Below are positions 17,310 to 25,581 of a stretch of DNA of 64,000 nucleotides, piece after piece. The notes under the pieces were generated by a model. It was not told the origin of the DNA and did not search any database. It saw only the letters and a list, made by a program, of their open reading frames with translations. This DNA comes from Treponema berlinense. GTDB lineage: Bacteria > Spirochaetota > Spirochaetia > Treponematales > Treponemataceae. Position 1 is the stretch's first letter. Every line of letters starts with the position of its first letter. The DNA lies in the NCBI RefSeq assembly GCF_900167025.1, contig NZ_FUXC01000002.1:62001-126000 (forward strand). Reading direction: 5' to 3'. The translations under genes were made by a program, and so were the position numbers.

Positions 17310-17400
17310 GACTTCCAGGGGCGTTGCGGGGAAGTTCCCCGCAGAGTGGGGTGTGTGAGCAACGAAGTGCGAACCTAGGGGAGAGACTTCTCCCCCTCAA
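17310..17400 (+). repeat. GC-rich palindromic spacer inside the V-ATPase operon
   Basis: The gap between subunits A and B holds two strong hairpins: TGCGGGGAA/TTCCCCGCA with a single-base loop (about 17327-17345) and GGGGAGA/TCTCCCC (about 17379-17396). Base composition is far more GC-rich than the flanking genes. No T tract follows the hairpins, so they need not end transcription. Confidence 0.6.
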
Positions 17401-17439
17401 AATTTAAAAACTTTGTTTGCTTTTAAAATTGGAGAAAAA

Positions 17440-18828
17440 ATGAAAGGCGTAGAATATAAAGGTCTGAATTCGGTTGACGGTCCGATTGTTGTTGTAAAAC
17501 GCAGCGAAAATATTTTTTATAACGAAATCGTTTATATTCGTGACCGCAATGGCGATAAAAAAACTGGCCGTATAATTGATTTGAACGAAGATACTGCGAT
17601 TGTACAGATTTTCGGAACGACGACTGGTTTGGATTTGAACGAAACTTCGGTTGAATTTTTGGACGAACCAATGGAACTTCGTGTTGGCGAGGGTCTTTTG
17701 GGACGTATTTTTAACGGTCTTGGAGAGCCGATTGACGGACTTCCGCCGATTGTTTCTTCTGAAAAAGTTGATGTAAATGGAATGCCGATGAATCCGTTTG
17801 CCCGCGTTTATCCGAGGGATTTTATTCAGACGGGAATTTCTTCGATTGACGGCATGAACACTTTGATCCGCGGTCAGAAACTTCCGATTTTTTCTGGAAA
17901 CGGACTTCCGCATAACAGGCTTGCGGCTCAGATTATTCGTCAGGCAAAAATCCGCAATTCTGACGAGCAGTTTGTAATGGTTTTTGCGGGAATGGGAATA
18001 AAATACGACCAGGCGCAGTTCTTTATCAATTCATTTGAAGAAAGCGGTGTTCTTTCCAAGGTTGTTATGTTCCAGTCTTTGGCAGACGCTCCTTCGATTG
18101 AACGTATTATTACTCCGCGATGTGCTCTTACCGCTGCCGAATATCTGGCGTTTAAAAAGGGAATGCATGTTCTTGTCGTAATGACTGATATGACGAACTA
18201 CTGCGAAGCTTTGCGCGAAATTTCTACAACTCGTGGTGAAGTTCCTGGAAGAAAAGGTTATCCTGGCTATCTTTATTCTGACCTTGCGGAGCTTTATGAA
18301 CGTGCCGGAAAAGTAAAGGGTTCAAACGGTTCTATTACCCAGATTCCGATTTTGACTATGCCGAACGATGACATTTCGCATCCAATTCCTGATTTGACCG
18401 GATACATTACTGAAGGACAGATTGTTTTGAGCCGTGAACTGAGCCAGAGCGGTGTTTATCCGCCAGTCAGCGCGCTGCCAAGTTTGAGCCGCCTTATGAA
18501 AGACGGTATTGGCGACGGAATGACACGGGAAGACCATTCAAGTGTTTCGAGCCAGTTGTTTGCTTCTTATTCAAAAGTAAAATCAATCCGTTCTCTTGCG
18601 GCGATTATTGGCGAAGAGGAATTGAGCAGCGTTGACAAGCAGTATCTGGCGTTTGGAGATGCGATTGAAAGCCAGTTCTTCTCTCAGGGCGAATACGAAA
18701 ACCGCTCTATTGAGGAGACTCTTGATTTGGGCTGGAAACTTTTAAAATTGCTTCCACAGAACGAACTTTATAGAATTAAACCGGAATTTATTGAAAAATA
18801 TCTTCCAAAAGATGAAGAGCAGAACTAA
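17440..18828 (+). CDS. V-type ATPase regulatory subunit B
   Basis: 462 aa from ATG 17440 with TTGGAG 7 nt upstream; a TTG nine codons earlier lacks a site. [18 protein letters not shown] at the start and [17 protein letters not shown] (about 146-162), where a true P-loop is replaced, mark the non-catalytic B subunit. It alternates with A in the head. [22 protein letters not shown] is the conserved B-subunit segment. It overlaps subunit D by one base. Confidence 0.96.
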   Translation: MKGVEYKGLNSVDGPIVVVKRSENIFYNEIVYIRDRNGDKKTGRIIDLNEDTAIVQIFGTTTGLDLNETSVEFLDEPMELRVGEGLLGRIFNGLGEPIDGLPPIVSSEKVDVNGMPMNPFARVYPRDFIQTGISSIDGMNTLIRGQKLPIFSGNGLPHNRLAAQIIRQAKIRNSDEQFVMVFAGMGIKYDQAQFFINSFEESGVLSKVVMFQSLADAPSIERIITPRCALTAAEYLAFKKGMHVLVVMTDMTNYCEALREISTTRGEVPGRKGYPGYLYSDLAELYERAGKVKGSNGSITQIPILTMPNDDISHPIPDLTGYITEGQIVLSRELSQSGVYPPVSALPSLSRLMKDGIGDGMTREDHSSVSSQLFASYSKVKSIRSLAAIIGEEELSSVDKQYLAFGDAIESQFFSQGEYENRSIEETLDLGWKLLKLLPQNELYRIKPEFIEKYLPKDEEQN

Positions 18829-19445
18829 TGGCAAAGTTAAATGTTGCGCCGACAAAATCTAATCTTCTCGCAATAAAAGAGCAGCTTGCTTCCGCTCAAA
18901 ACGGTTATGAACTGCTCGAGCAAAAGCGCGAAATTCTGGTAATGGAGCTTATGCACATGGTTGAACGCGTAAAGCTTCTTGAATCAGAAATGGACAAAGA
19001 GTATGCAAAGGCTTATCCTGCATTAAAGAATATGCTTAAGACAGTAGGTGGTGATCGTGTAGAGCGGATTGCCCACGCTGTAAAGTATGATTTTAAAATG
19101 AAGAACAAGACAATTACTGCCGGTGGAATGAACTTTAATTCGATTGAAGTCGAACTTCCTAAGCAGCAATTATTCTATTCTTTTATGGAATCATTTGCAG
19201 ACAGCGATAAAGTTATGGTAGAATTCTTTAACTTGTTAAAGTTGCTTACAAATATGGCGAGCATTCGCACGGTTGCATGGCGGCTTGCAGGCGAAGTAAA
19301 GAAAACTCAGCGGCGTGTAAATGCCTTGGACAAGATGGTTATTCCTCAGACGAGGGATACAAAGGTTTATATCGAAAGTGTTCTTGAAGAGCGCGAGCGT
19401 GAAAATACTTTCGTTTTAAAATCTTTGAAAAACAGGAAGTCATAA
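18828..19445 (+). CDS. V-type ATPase subunit D
   Basis: 205 aa. The opening NVAPTKSNLLAIKEQLASAQNGYELLEQKREIL and the C-terminal RRVNALDKMVIP helix are typical of the rotor shaft subunit D, which sits in the A3B3 head like F-ATPase gamma. The C-terminal 30 residues are charged. It overlaps the next gene (UspA) by one base, so both are likely translated together. Confidence 0.95.
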   Translation: MAKLNVAPTKSNLLAIKEQLASAQNGYELLEQKREILVMELMHMVERVKLLESEMDKEYAKAYPALKNMLKTVGGDRVERIAHAVKYDFKMKNKTITAGGMNFNSIEVELPKQQLFYSFMESFADSDKVMVEFFNLLKLLTNMASIRTVAWRLAGEVKKTQRRVNALDKMVIPQTRDTKVYIESVLEERERENTFVLKSLKNRKS

Positions 19446-19948
19446 TGATAAAACCTTTATTTCAAAAAATTGTAGTTGCTATTAACGGTTCAGAACAGTC
19501 GCTTCATGCGGCTATGTATGCGATTCTTCTTGCAAAGCAGTATAAATGCTCGCTTAAGGCAGTTTATGTCGTTGATACTGCGGCTCTCAAATTCCTGAGC
19601 ATGAGCAAATTCTTCCTTAAAACAGAAAGTCAAAAGTACGAAGAAAATCTTCTCAATGACGGAATAAAATATCTTGAGCAGGTTGTTACTTTTGCAAAGA
19701 TTAAGGGCGTAAAAGTCGAAACTGAACTTAGAAAGGGAAGTCCGTGGTCAGAAATTCTGCATGTTGCGGACGATTTTGGCGCCGACCTTATTTTGCTTGG
19801 CGGAAAAGAACATTCGGCTTCTTCACTTTCGAGCGAAGTTGCGCGCGACAGGGCAAGTTCAACAAATATGGACATTATTGGCAGCGCAAGATGCAATGTT
19901 CTTGTTGTCCGCCAGAAAGATATTGAAAAACTTTTTAAAATCGGCTGA
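19445..19948 (+). CDS. Universal stress protein (UspA family)
   Basis: 167 aa with the UspA alpha/beta fold: IVVAINGSEQSLHAAMYAILLAKQY at the start, ADLILLGGKEHSASS (about 115-129) and a final MDIIGSARCNVLVVRQ. The usual ATP-binding G-2x-G-9x-G(S/T) motif appears in altered form around GGKEHSAS and GSARCNV. The start codon overlaps the subunit D stop (ATAATGA), which ties it to the V-ATPase operon and suggests a link to energy status (inference). Confidence 0.88.
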   Translation: MIKPLFQKIVVAINGSEQSLHAAMYAILLAKQYKCSLKAVYVVDTAALKFLSMSKFFLKTESQKYEENLLNDGIKYLEQVVTFAKIKGVKVETELRKGSPWSEILHVADDFGADLILLGGKEHSASSLSSEVARDRASSTNMDIIGSARCNVLVVRQKDIEKLFKIG

Positions 19949-19957
19949 TAAAATTTA

Positions 19958-19984
19958 ATCCGGCTGTATTTGCCGGGCTTTTTG
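19958..19984 (+). terminator. Terminator of the V-ATPase/usp operon
   Basis: CCGGC and GCCGG form a short stem around a 7-nt loop, followed by GCTTTTTG. Confidence 0.55.
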
Positions 19985-20018
19985 CGAAAATGCAATTTGT
20001 ATTTGAACTGGAGAATTT

Positions 20019-20753
20019 ATGTTTTATTACGGTGGATTGGATTTAACATACCTTGTTTTTGCTGTTCCGGCTCTGCTTTTGGGACTTTGGGCGCAATCTG
20101 CCGTAAAAAGCCGTTTTTCAAAATACGACAAAATTTTGACAAAAAAAGGCATAACCGGAGCTCAGGCGGCGGCAATTTTGCTTAAGGCAAATGGAATTAC
20201 AGACGTAAAGATTGCCCGCATAAACGGTTCTCTTACCGATAATTACAATCCGACAGATAAAGTTTTGAGCTTGAGCGAGGCGACTTATTCAAGTGCGTCG
20301 GTTGCTGCCGTTGGAGTTGCTGCTCACGAGACCGGACACGCAATTCAGCATAATACAGGTTATTTTCCGCTTGCTTTCAGGCGATTGCTTGTTCCTGTTG
20401 CAAATTTGGGTTCGACACTTGGCCCGGTTCTTGCAGTTGCCGGTCTTGGCTTCGGCTATTCTGCTCAGGTTGAATCTTATCTGCCTTTTTTCCAAATGAT
20501 TACGAATATCGGACTTTTGCTTTTTGCCTGCGCAACTCTTTTTTATATTGTTACTCTTCCTGTTGAATTTAATGCTTCGTGGAGAGCTCTGAAAATTTTA
20601 AAAGGCGCTGGAGTTTTTACAGACAAAGAAGAGCTTTCTGGCGCACGCGAAGTTTTGTGGGCGGCGGCAATGACGTATGTTGCAAGCGCGCTTGGCGCAA
20701 TTGGAAACTTTGTAAGGCTTTTGCTTTTGACACAAAAACGCCGTCGCCGTTAG
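20019..20753 (+). CDS. YugP-type zinc metallopeptidase, membrane protein
   Basis: 244 aa. HETGH at 103-107, in VAAHETGHAIQH, is the zinc-binding motif of the YugP family (PF04298). The surrounding NYNPTDKVLSLSEATYSSASVAAVGVAAHE is characteristic. Membrane segments lie at about 8-25, 120-150 and 165-190. The family is thought to be an integral membrane metalloprotease of unknown substrate. CTGGAG precedes the ATG. Confidence 0.88.
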   Translation: MFYYGGLDLTYLVFAVPALLLGLWAQSAVKSRFSKYDKILTKKGITGAQAAAILLKANGITDVKIARINGSLTDNYNPTDKVLSLSEATYSSASVAAVGVAAHETGHAIQHNTGYFPLAFRRLLVPVANLGSTLGPVLAVAGLGFGYSAQVESYLPFFQMITNIGLLLFACATLFYIVTLPVEFNASWRALKILKGAGVFTDKEELSGAREVLWAAAMTYVASALGAIGNFVRLLLLTQKRRRR

Positions 20754-20783
20754 AGTTTTTCTTTACAAGTGTTTTTCTTTAAG

Positions 20784-20811
20784 TTGACAATCCGCTGATT
20801 TTTTGTAAACT
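20784..20811 (+). promoter_or_regulatory. Promoter of bioYMN
   Basis: TTGACA (20784-20789) and TAAACT (20806-20811) with a 16-nt spacer. The -10 box overlaps the left part of the BirA-like operator. Confidence 0.45.
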
Positions 20812-20844
20812 GTAAACTATATTTTTAAATAAAGAGGTTTACAA
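20803..20844 (+). promoter_or_regulatory. BirA-like biotin operator upstream of bioY
   Basis: The right half GGTTTACAA (20836-20844) matches the BirA half-site exactly. On the left there are two overlapping candidates: TTGTAAACT (20803-20811) and CTGTAAACT (20810-20818). The second gives a 17-nt spacer, close to the 14-16 nt of known BirA operators. It covers the -10 region, so biotin-loaded BirA would repress the transporter genes (inference). Confidence 0.65.
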
Positions 20845-20850
20845 TCAAAA

Positions 20851-21450
20851 ATGAATAAATCTATCCTCCGTTCTGCAATTGTTGCTTTTTTTGCAGCGAT
20901 TATCTGCGCTTCAAGTTTTTTTAGAATCCCGATTCCAGGAATTGCAAGCGGCATTGTAATTCAAAATGCGCTTTGCGTTATGACAGCCGTTCTTTTGGGT
21001 GGAATTTGGGGCGCTGCTCCGACCGCGCTTTTTTTTGCTGTCGGCGTCATCGGCCTGCCTGTTTTTTCTGGCGGTCAGGGCGGTTTTCAGGTTTTGATGA
21101 ATATTAACGGTGGTTTTCGGATTGGCTGGGTTATCGGAGCGCTTGTAGCAGGTATGATTTCTGGCCGTCCATCTGTTACAGAAAAGCACATCACCGTAAA
21201 AAGCATAATCCGCCTTACTCTTGCGGTTTTGGTCGGCATGCTTGTTCTTTATCTTCCTGAAGTTTTTTATGTAATAGGTTTTAAAAGCGCGGAACTTGGA
21301 GTCTTGGGTGCTGTAAAACTTTTTGTTGCTGCATTTTTTGCTCCATTTTTGGCGGTTGATTTTGTTAAAGCGGTTGTTGTAATCTTAATTTCGTTAAAAT
21401 TTCGTCCGGTTGTTGCAATGTATCTTTATGAGCCAGTAGAAAATGAATAA
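20851..21450 (+). CDS. bioY: Biotin ECF transporter substrate-binding subunit BioY
   Basis: 199 aa, all membrane helices. IPIPG...GIVIQNALCVMTAVLLGG and the GLPVFSGGQGGF segment are BioY signatures that line the biotin pocket. It binds biotin in the inner membrane and works with the ATPase and EcfT-like genes that follow; bioM overlaps its end by 8 bp. The BirA-like operator in front supports the biotin assignment. Confidence 0.93.
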   Translation: MNKSILRSAIVAFFAAIICASSFFRIPIPGIASGIVIQNALCVMTAVLLGGIWGAAPTALFFAVGVIGLPVFSGGQGGFQVLMNINGGFRIGWVIGALVAGMISGRPSVTEKHITVKSIIRLTLAVLVGMLVLYLPEVFYVIGFKSAELGVLGAVKLFVAAFFAPFLAVDFVKAVVVILISLKFRPVVAMYLYEPVENE

Positions 21451-22165
21451 AATCGCAATCGACGGAATCACGAAAATTTACGCGACTTCTGAGGGCAATA
21501 AAACCGCCTTGAACAATGTTTCTTTTCAGATTGATGAAGGTTCGGTTACGGTGATTGGCGGAGAAAACGGTTCAGGAAAAAGTGTCCTTATGAACATTAT
21601 CGCCGGACTTGAAAAACCGACTTCTGGAAAAATTCATTCATTTGCAAAGGCTGGACTTGTTTTTCAGGAAGCGGACACTCAAATTTTAGGCGAGACTCCG
21701 CGCGAAGACATCTCTTTTGGTCCAAAAAATCAAAAAAAATCAAAAATCCAGGTTGAACAAGCTGTGGAAAATTCTCTTGAGCAGGTCGGCCTTGCAAAAA
21801 AAGCAGACTATCCTGCAAGATTTTTGTCTGGCGGAGAAAAACGCCGGCTTGCTGTTGCCTGCATGCTTGCAATGGAGCTTCCCGTTATTATTTTTGACGA
21901 GCCTTATGCAAACCTTGATTATGGTGGCGTAAAGCAGGTAAATGCTCTTGTAAAACGCCTTCACGGGCAGAAAAAAACGGTGATTATTTTGACGCACGAG
22001 CTTGAAAAATGTCTTGGCTTGGCAGACAAATTTGTGGTTTTGTTCCGAGGCGATAAAGTTTTTGACGGAACTGCGCAAGAAGGGCTTTTGCAAAATCTTG
22101 AGCAGTGGAATATACGCAATCCGCTCAACGCTTATTCAAAAGTGGAAGATTTGGTCTGGCTGTAA
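21443..22165 (+). CDS. bioM: Biotin ECF transporter ATPase (BioM/EcfA type)
   Basis: 240 aa. Walker A GGENGSGKS (39-47), Q-loop FQEADTQ, signature LSGGEKRR (128-135), Walker B VIIFDEP (148-154) and the H-loop THE are all present. ECF-type ATPases have the LVFQEPDDQ-like Q loop seen here. It powers BioY-mediated biotin uptake together with BioN. The stop is 4 nt before the next start. Confidence 0.9.
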   Translation: MNKIAIDGITKIYATSEGNKTALNNVSFQIDEGSVTVIGGENGSGKSVLMNIIAGLEKPTSGKIHSFAKAGLVFQEADTQILGETPREDISFGPKNQKKSKIQVEQAVENSLEQVGLAKKADYPARFLSGGEKRRLAVACMLAMELPVIIFDEPYANLDYGGVKQVNALVKRLHGQKKTVIILTHELEKCLGLADKFVVLFRGDKVFDGTAQEGLLQNLEQWNIRNPLNAYSKVEDLVWL

Positions 22166-22169
22166 AAAA

Positions 22170-22850
22170 ATGAATCAGAATTGTTACGCGTTTAGCTACA
22201 AGGCTGGAAAAAGTTTTTTCCACAAACTGCCTTCCTGGATAAAAATACTTTTTATTCCTCTTTTTAACATTGCGATTTTTTCGTCCAGCTGGAAATTCGC
22301 TGTTTTTTTTGTATTTGCCCAAATCCTGCTTTTTTTCTGCCTTCATTTTTCCGTAAAGGAGCAGGTTGCCGACTTGACTCCTGTCTTGTGGTACGGAATT
22401 TTTTTATATCTTATAAATATTCTTTCCGACACATACTTGAATTATGCCGGATATGGAATTATAAAAAGTTTTGTTCAGGCGATAAAAAATTGCATTCACA
22501 ACGAAAAGACATTTTCTACCGTTGTCAAATTCTTTGCCTGCAATCAGAGCGCTTCTCTTATGTTCAAGACCTCAACTTCTCTTGAGCTTCGCGAGGGAAT
22601 CGAAAAAATTGAACTTTTTATCCGAAAGTTTCTTCCCTGCAAAAAAGAATCGAAATTTGCCACAGTTGTTTCTATGTTCATAAATTTTATTCCAGCAGTT
22701 TTTAAAATGTGGGCTCAGTTAAAAAGGGCATGGTTTGCACGCGGCGGAAAAGTAAGCTTAAAAATGTATCTGGCGCTTTTTCCGGTTCTTTTTAGCCTCG
22801 GATTAAAATACTCAATGGACACGGCAAAGGCAATTTTAATCCGCGGATAA
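22170..22850 (+). CDS. bioN: Biotin ECF transporter transmembrane subunit (BioN/EcfT type)
   Basis: 226 aa from ATG 22170; a longer frame from 22002 lies inside bioM and is not used. Membrane segments cover about 20-75 and 90-110. The EcfT coupling helices appear as SASLMFKTSTSLELREGIEKIE and near the end MWAQLKRAWFARGG, equivalent to the two Ala-Arg-Gly motifs that contact the ATPases; here the second reads ARG and the first is altered. It converges with the permease gene after 19 bp. Confidence 0.8.
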   Translation: MNQNCYAFSYKAGKSFFHKLPSWIKILFIPLFNIAIFSSSWKFAVFFVFAQILLFFCLHFSVKEQVADLTPVLWYGIFLYLINILSDTYLNYAGYGIIKSFVQAIKNCIHNEKTFSTVVKFFACNQSASLMFKTSTSLELREGIEKIELFIRKFLPCKKESKFATVVSMFINFIPAVFKMWAQLKRAWFARGGKVSLKMYLALFPVLFSLGLKYSMDTAKAILIRG

Positions 22851-22869
22851 TCTTTTATAATTTATCGGA

Positions 22870-24036
22870 TCAAGCTCCAAAATTTATTTTAAGCAAAAAC
22901 AGTTGCGGCAAAACGACAATTGCAAAAAATGCAAGGCTAATCCAGGTAAAAGTTTTTATAAAGTCAAACGATTTTCCCGGAAATTCCTTGACATAAATCC
23001 GTAAATTTATGACAGAAGCCAGACTTCCGATTAGTGAGCAAAGACCTGCGCTGTCTAAACCGTACAAAAGCGCGCAAAGGCCGTTTTTGTCAGTAAAAGG
23101 CCAGAGAACGATTGCTGCCGGAACGTTTGAAATAATCTGGCTCAGCAAAATAGAGCAGACATATTCGTGTCCAGCCACAACCTTCTTCAAAAAGTCCGCA
23201 ATCGCCGGATTCTTGCAAATCGAAGACGAAAAAATAAAAAAACACAAAAAAGTAAGCAGAAGAACATAATCGGTTTTTAGCAGAATCTTCCGGTCAAAAA
23301 TCAAAAGTGTGGCAGCAACAAAAATAGTCACAAAAGGCCAAAAAACTGTCCTGCTCACGATTGTAAAAACAATTAGGACAAAAAGAAAAATATACAGAAT
23401 TCTCTTTTTATTCCAAAATTTTTCGCCATCAGAAGCATTAAACATTTTAAAATCATTTTTGTTCAGACAAATCTCTTCGGTGCTGTTTTTCCTGTACAAA
23501 AAACTTATAAATCCGTAAAGCAGAAAAAAACTGAAAATACAAAGCGGACTCATTATTTTTAAAAATTGTCCAGCAGAAATTCCGCTCTGGCTAAACAAAA
23601 AAAGATTTTGCGGACTTCCAAAAGGCGTCAAAAGCGAGCCACGGACCGCCGCAATGTTTTCAAAAGCAAGAACGCTCAAAATATATTTTTCTTTTCCGCA
23701 GGCTCTGAACATTATAATCGTCAGCGGAACAAAAATTATGAGCGAAACATCGTTTGTTACAAACATCGATGAAAAAAAAACGCCGTAAACAAAAAAACAT
23801 GTCAGGTTTTTGAGCTTGGAAATTCTTCCGGTTTTGCGTAAAAGAGGATTAAAAATATTTTCCTGCTTAAAACCTTCCAGAACCGACAAAAGCATAAAAA
23901 GCGTCGCAAGCGTCTTCCAGTCAATCTCAAAAAAAAGAGCGGAAGAAGGCGGAGTTATAAAAAGCGCGGCAAGCGCGGCAATAAGCGCAACTGAAAGCAT
24001 CAGTTCCTTTTTAAAAAAAACAATAATCTTAGACAA
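22870..24036 (-). CDS. ArsB/SLC13-type anion permease
   Basis: About 389 aa with 10-12 membrane segments. SSMFVTNDVSLIIFVPLTI and AAVRGSLLTPFGSPQNLFLFS match the conserved TNDV and GSxxTPxGNPQN motifs of the ArsB/NhaD/SLC13 ion transporter superfamily; the second half repeats them as QIISNVPAAIVLWPF. Substrate cannot be told from sequence. I chose TTG 24036 (MSKIIVFFKKELMLSV) with CAGGG upstream. The frame stays open further, to a GTG at 24144, but that start lies inside a GC-rich repeat element. It may have been added to the gene by the element. Confidence 0.75.
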   Translation of the reverse strand: MSKIIVFFKKELMLSVALIAALAALFITPPSSALFFEIDWKTLATLFMLLSVLEGFKQENIFNPLLRKTGRISKLKNLTCFFVYGVFFSSMFVTNDVSLIIFVPLTIIMFRACGKEKYILSVLAFENIAAVRGSLLTPFGSPQNLFLFSQSGISAGQFLKIMSPLCIFSFFLLYGFISFLYRKNSTEEICLNKNDFKMFNASDGEKFWNKKRILYIFLFVLIVFTIVSRTVFWPFVTIFVAATLLIFDRKILLKTDYVLLLTFLCFFIFSSSICKNPAIADFLKKVVAGHEYVCSILLSQIISNVPAAIVLWPFTDKNGLCALLYGLDSAGLCSLIGSLASVINLRIYVKEFPGKSFDFIKTFTWISLAFFAIVVLPQLFLLKINFGA

Positions 24037-24109
24037 GTTAAAACCCTGATTTTTTTGGACGGCATCTTTCTTAGAAAAAACATTTTTTTGTTTGGAAAAA
24101 AAATGTCCC

Positions 24110-24185
24110 AAAAACCGGCTGCTCCGGCTTCGCTTTTCGCTCACTGGCTAAACGCCAGCTTCGGTCTACGCATCCGGCGTAAGTT
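24110..24185 (+). repeat. GC-rich intergenic element, family 1 copy B
   Basis: AAAAACCGGCTGCT at the left and GCATCCGGCGTAAG at the right are shared with copies A (3275) and C (32567). The central hairpin here is ACTGGC...GCCAG. The open minus-strand frame of the permease gene runs into it. Confidence 0.7.
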
Positions 24186-24231
24186 TTTTTGTTTCCCGAA
24201 ATTTTTCTAAAAAAACATCCAATGAATTTAA

Positions 24232-24263
24232 AATAAAAAAAACTCAGTACAAAGTACTGAGTT
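24232..24263 (-). terminator. Terminator of the tRNA-Asn gene
   Basis: A perfect 10-bp stem, AACTCAGTAC/GTACTGAGTT with a 3-nt loop, is followed on the minus strand by a run of T. Confidence 0.8.
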
Positions 24264-24268
24264 TTTAA

Positions 24269-24341
24269 CGGCTCCTGCTGGGCTTGAACCAGCGACACAC
24301 GGATTAACAGTCCGTTGCTCTACCGACTGAGCTAAGGAACC
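24269..24341 (-). tRNA. tRNA-Asn (GTT anticodon)
   Basis: Read on the minus strand: acceptor GGTTCCT pairs with AGGAGCC (one G-U), D-arm TAGCTCAGTCGGTAGAGC, anticodon arm ACGGACTGTTAATCCGT with anticodon GTT, and T-arm GCTGGTTCAAGCCCAGC. It is 73 nt with discriminator G. CCA is not encoded. A terminator follows directly, so it is a single-gene unit. Confidence 0.95.
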
Positions 24342-24436
24342 AAACCTCATTCGCTTGAATGTGAATTTATAATATAAAAATTATAAAAATGTGTCAATAT
24401 ATAAAATGCAATTTTTTTAATTTTTTTTGCAAAAAG

Positions 24437-24922
24437 TTATTTAATAAGCGTCCAGACAAAAATCCAGATAAAACTTATTACGCAAAGCATTTTAATTCCT
24501 GTTCCGAGCAAAAATCCTATAAACGAGCCGGTTGCGGCTTTTAAGGCGCGTGAGGCGTCTTCTGGATTTTCAATCAGTTCGCCGATAAATGCTCCTGCAA
24601 ACGGTGCAAGAATTATAAAAAACGGTCCTAAAAACATTGCAAGAAAAAGACCGATTGTCGCTCCAAGAACAGCTTTTTTGCTTCCGCCGAATTTTTTTGT
24701 AAGAAATGGCTGCAAAACCGAGTCGGCAATCGTTACAATCAGGGCAATAATTCCCGTAATCGTAAGGACAGTCGCAGAAACGTTAGAAAGCGTGCAAAAA
24801 TGCGCTGTAAAAAGTCCTGCCCATGCAAGAGGAACTCCGGGCAAAATTGGAACTACGCAGCCGGCAAGTCCTGTCAAAAGAAAAATTCCGGCAAGAATTG
24901 AAAGTAAAATATCTAAATCCAT
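24437..24922 (-). CDS. DUF456 family membrane protein
   Basis: 161 aa, with LAGCVVPILPGVPLAWAGL (about 18-36), the DUF456 hallmark, and four to five membrane segments. GGSKKAVLGATIGLFLAMFLGPFFIILAPFAGAFIGEL is the second conserved block. Function is unknown in the family. The ATG has no ribosome binding site. The -10 box ends exactly 6 nt before it, so the mRNA is probably leaderless. Confidence 0.85.
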   Translation of the reverse strand: MDLDILLSILAGIFLLTGLAGCVVPILPGVPLAWAGLFTAHFCTLSNVSATVLTITGIIALIVTIADSVLQPFLTKKFGGSKKAVLGATIGLFLAMFLGPFFIILAPFAGAFIGELIENPEDASRALKAATGSFIGFLLGTGIKMLCVISFIWIFVWTLIK

Positions 24923-24957
24923 AGTTTTATTTTATGATATAATCAGTCTGAAAACAA
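24923..24957 (-). promoter_or_regulatory. Promoter of the DUF456 gene, leaderless layout
   Basis: On the minus strand TTGTTT (24957-24952), 17-nt spacer, TAAAAT (24934-24929), then six bases and ATG. The predicted +1 is the A of the start codon. Confidence 0.5.
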
Positions 24958-24969
24958 TTGAGGAAAGTT

Positions 24970-25578
24970 ATGGACTGTAAAAATGTTTACGAAGAAAAAA
25001 AACTTTTGCGTTCAAAAATGCGGAAGCTCTTAAAAGAAAAATATTCTGACGTAAAAAACATTCAGACTGCCGGAAATTCCGCCGCGCAAAAAATAATTTT
25101 ATCTGAGGAATTTAAAAATTCGGATCTGGTTTTTTCTTATATTCCCTATGGATTTGAAATTGATCCTATGTTTCTTGTCGAATTTGCCTGGAAAATGAAA
25201 AAAACAGTTTGTGTTCCGCGCGTTGTTCCTGATTCAAATTTGATGGATTTTTATTTTTTGGAACCGGAACTTTCTATTCAAAATCAGCTCGAAAGCGGAG
25301 CATTTGGAATTTTAGAGCCAAAACTGACCTTAAAAAAAGTTTTGACGGATTCTTCCCTAAAAGGCAAAAAAATTTTTATGGTTGTTCCCGGACTTGCTTT
25401 TTCTAAAGACGGAGCAAGGCTTGGAAAGGGAAAAGGTTTTTACGACCTTTATATTCCCCGGCTTTTAAAAAGCGGCTGCTCGCTTTTTACAGCAGGTTTT
25501 GCTTATTGCGAGCAAATTGTCGAAAATATTCCTGTCGAAAAGACTGACTTTTTTTTGGACAGAATTTTTACGCCTTAA
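24970..25578 (+). CDS. 5-formyltetrahydrofolate cyclo-ligase
   Basis: 202 aa. It converts 5-formyl-THF to 5,10-methenyl-THF with ATP. The N-terminal LLRSKMRKLLKEK basic helix and the C-terminal VVPGLAFSKDGARLGKGKGFYDLYI motif (about 140-166) are diagnostic. ATG 24970 has GAGGAAA just upstream; an in-frame TTG at 24958 would include that site and is not used. It is divergent from the DUF456 gene and converges with the M16-like gene after 3 bp. Confidence 0.93.
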   Translation: MDCKNVYEEKKLLRSKMRKLLKEKYSDVKNIQTAGNSAAQKIILSEEFKNSDLVFSYIPYGFEIDPMFLVEFAWKMKKTVCVPRVVPDSNLMDFYFLEPELSIQNQLESGAFGILEPKLTLKKVLTDSSLKGKKIFMVVPGLAFSKDGARLGKGKGFYDLYIPRLLKSGCSLFTAGFAYCEQIVENIPVEKTDFFLDRIFTP

Positions 25579-25581
25579 AAT

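Noticed and set aside
17310-17400. Terminator between V-ATPase subunits A and B
   Set aside because: Stems are strong but no T tract follows, and ending transcription there would uncouple subunits needed in equal amounts.
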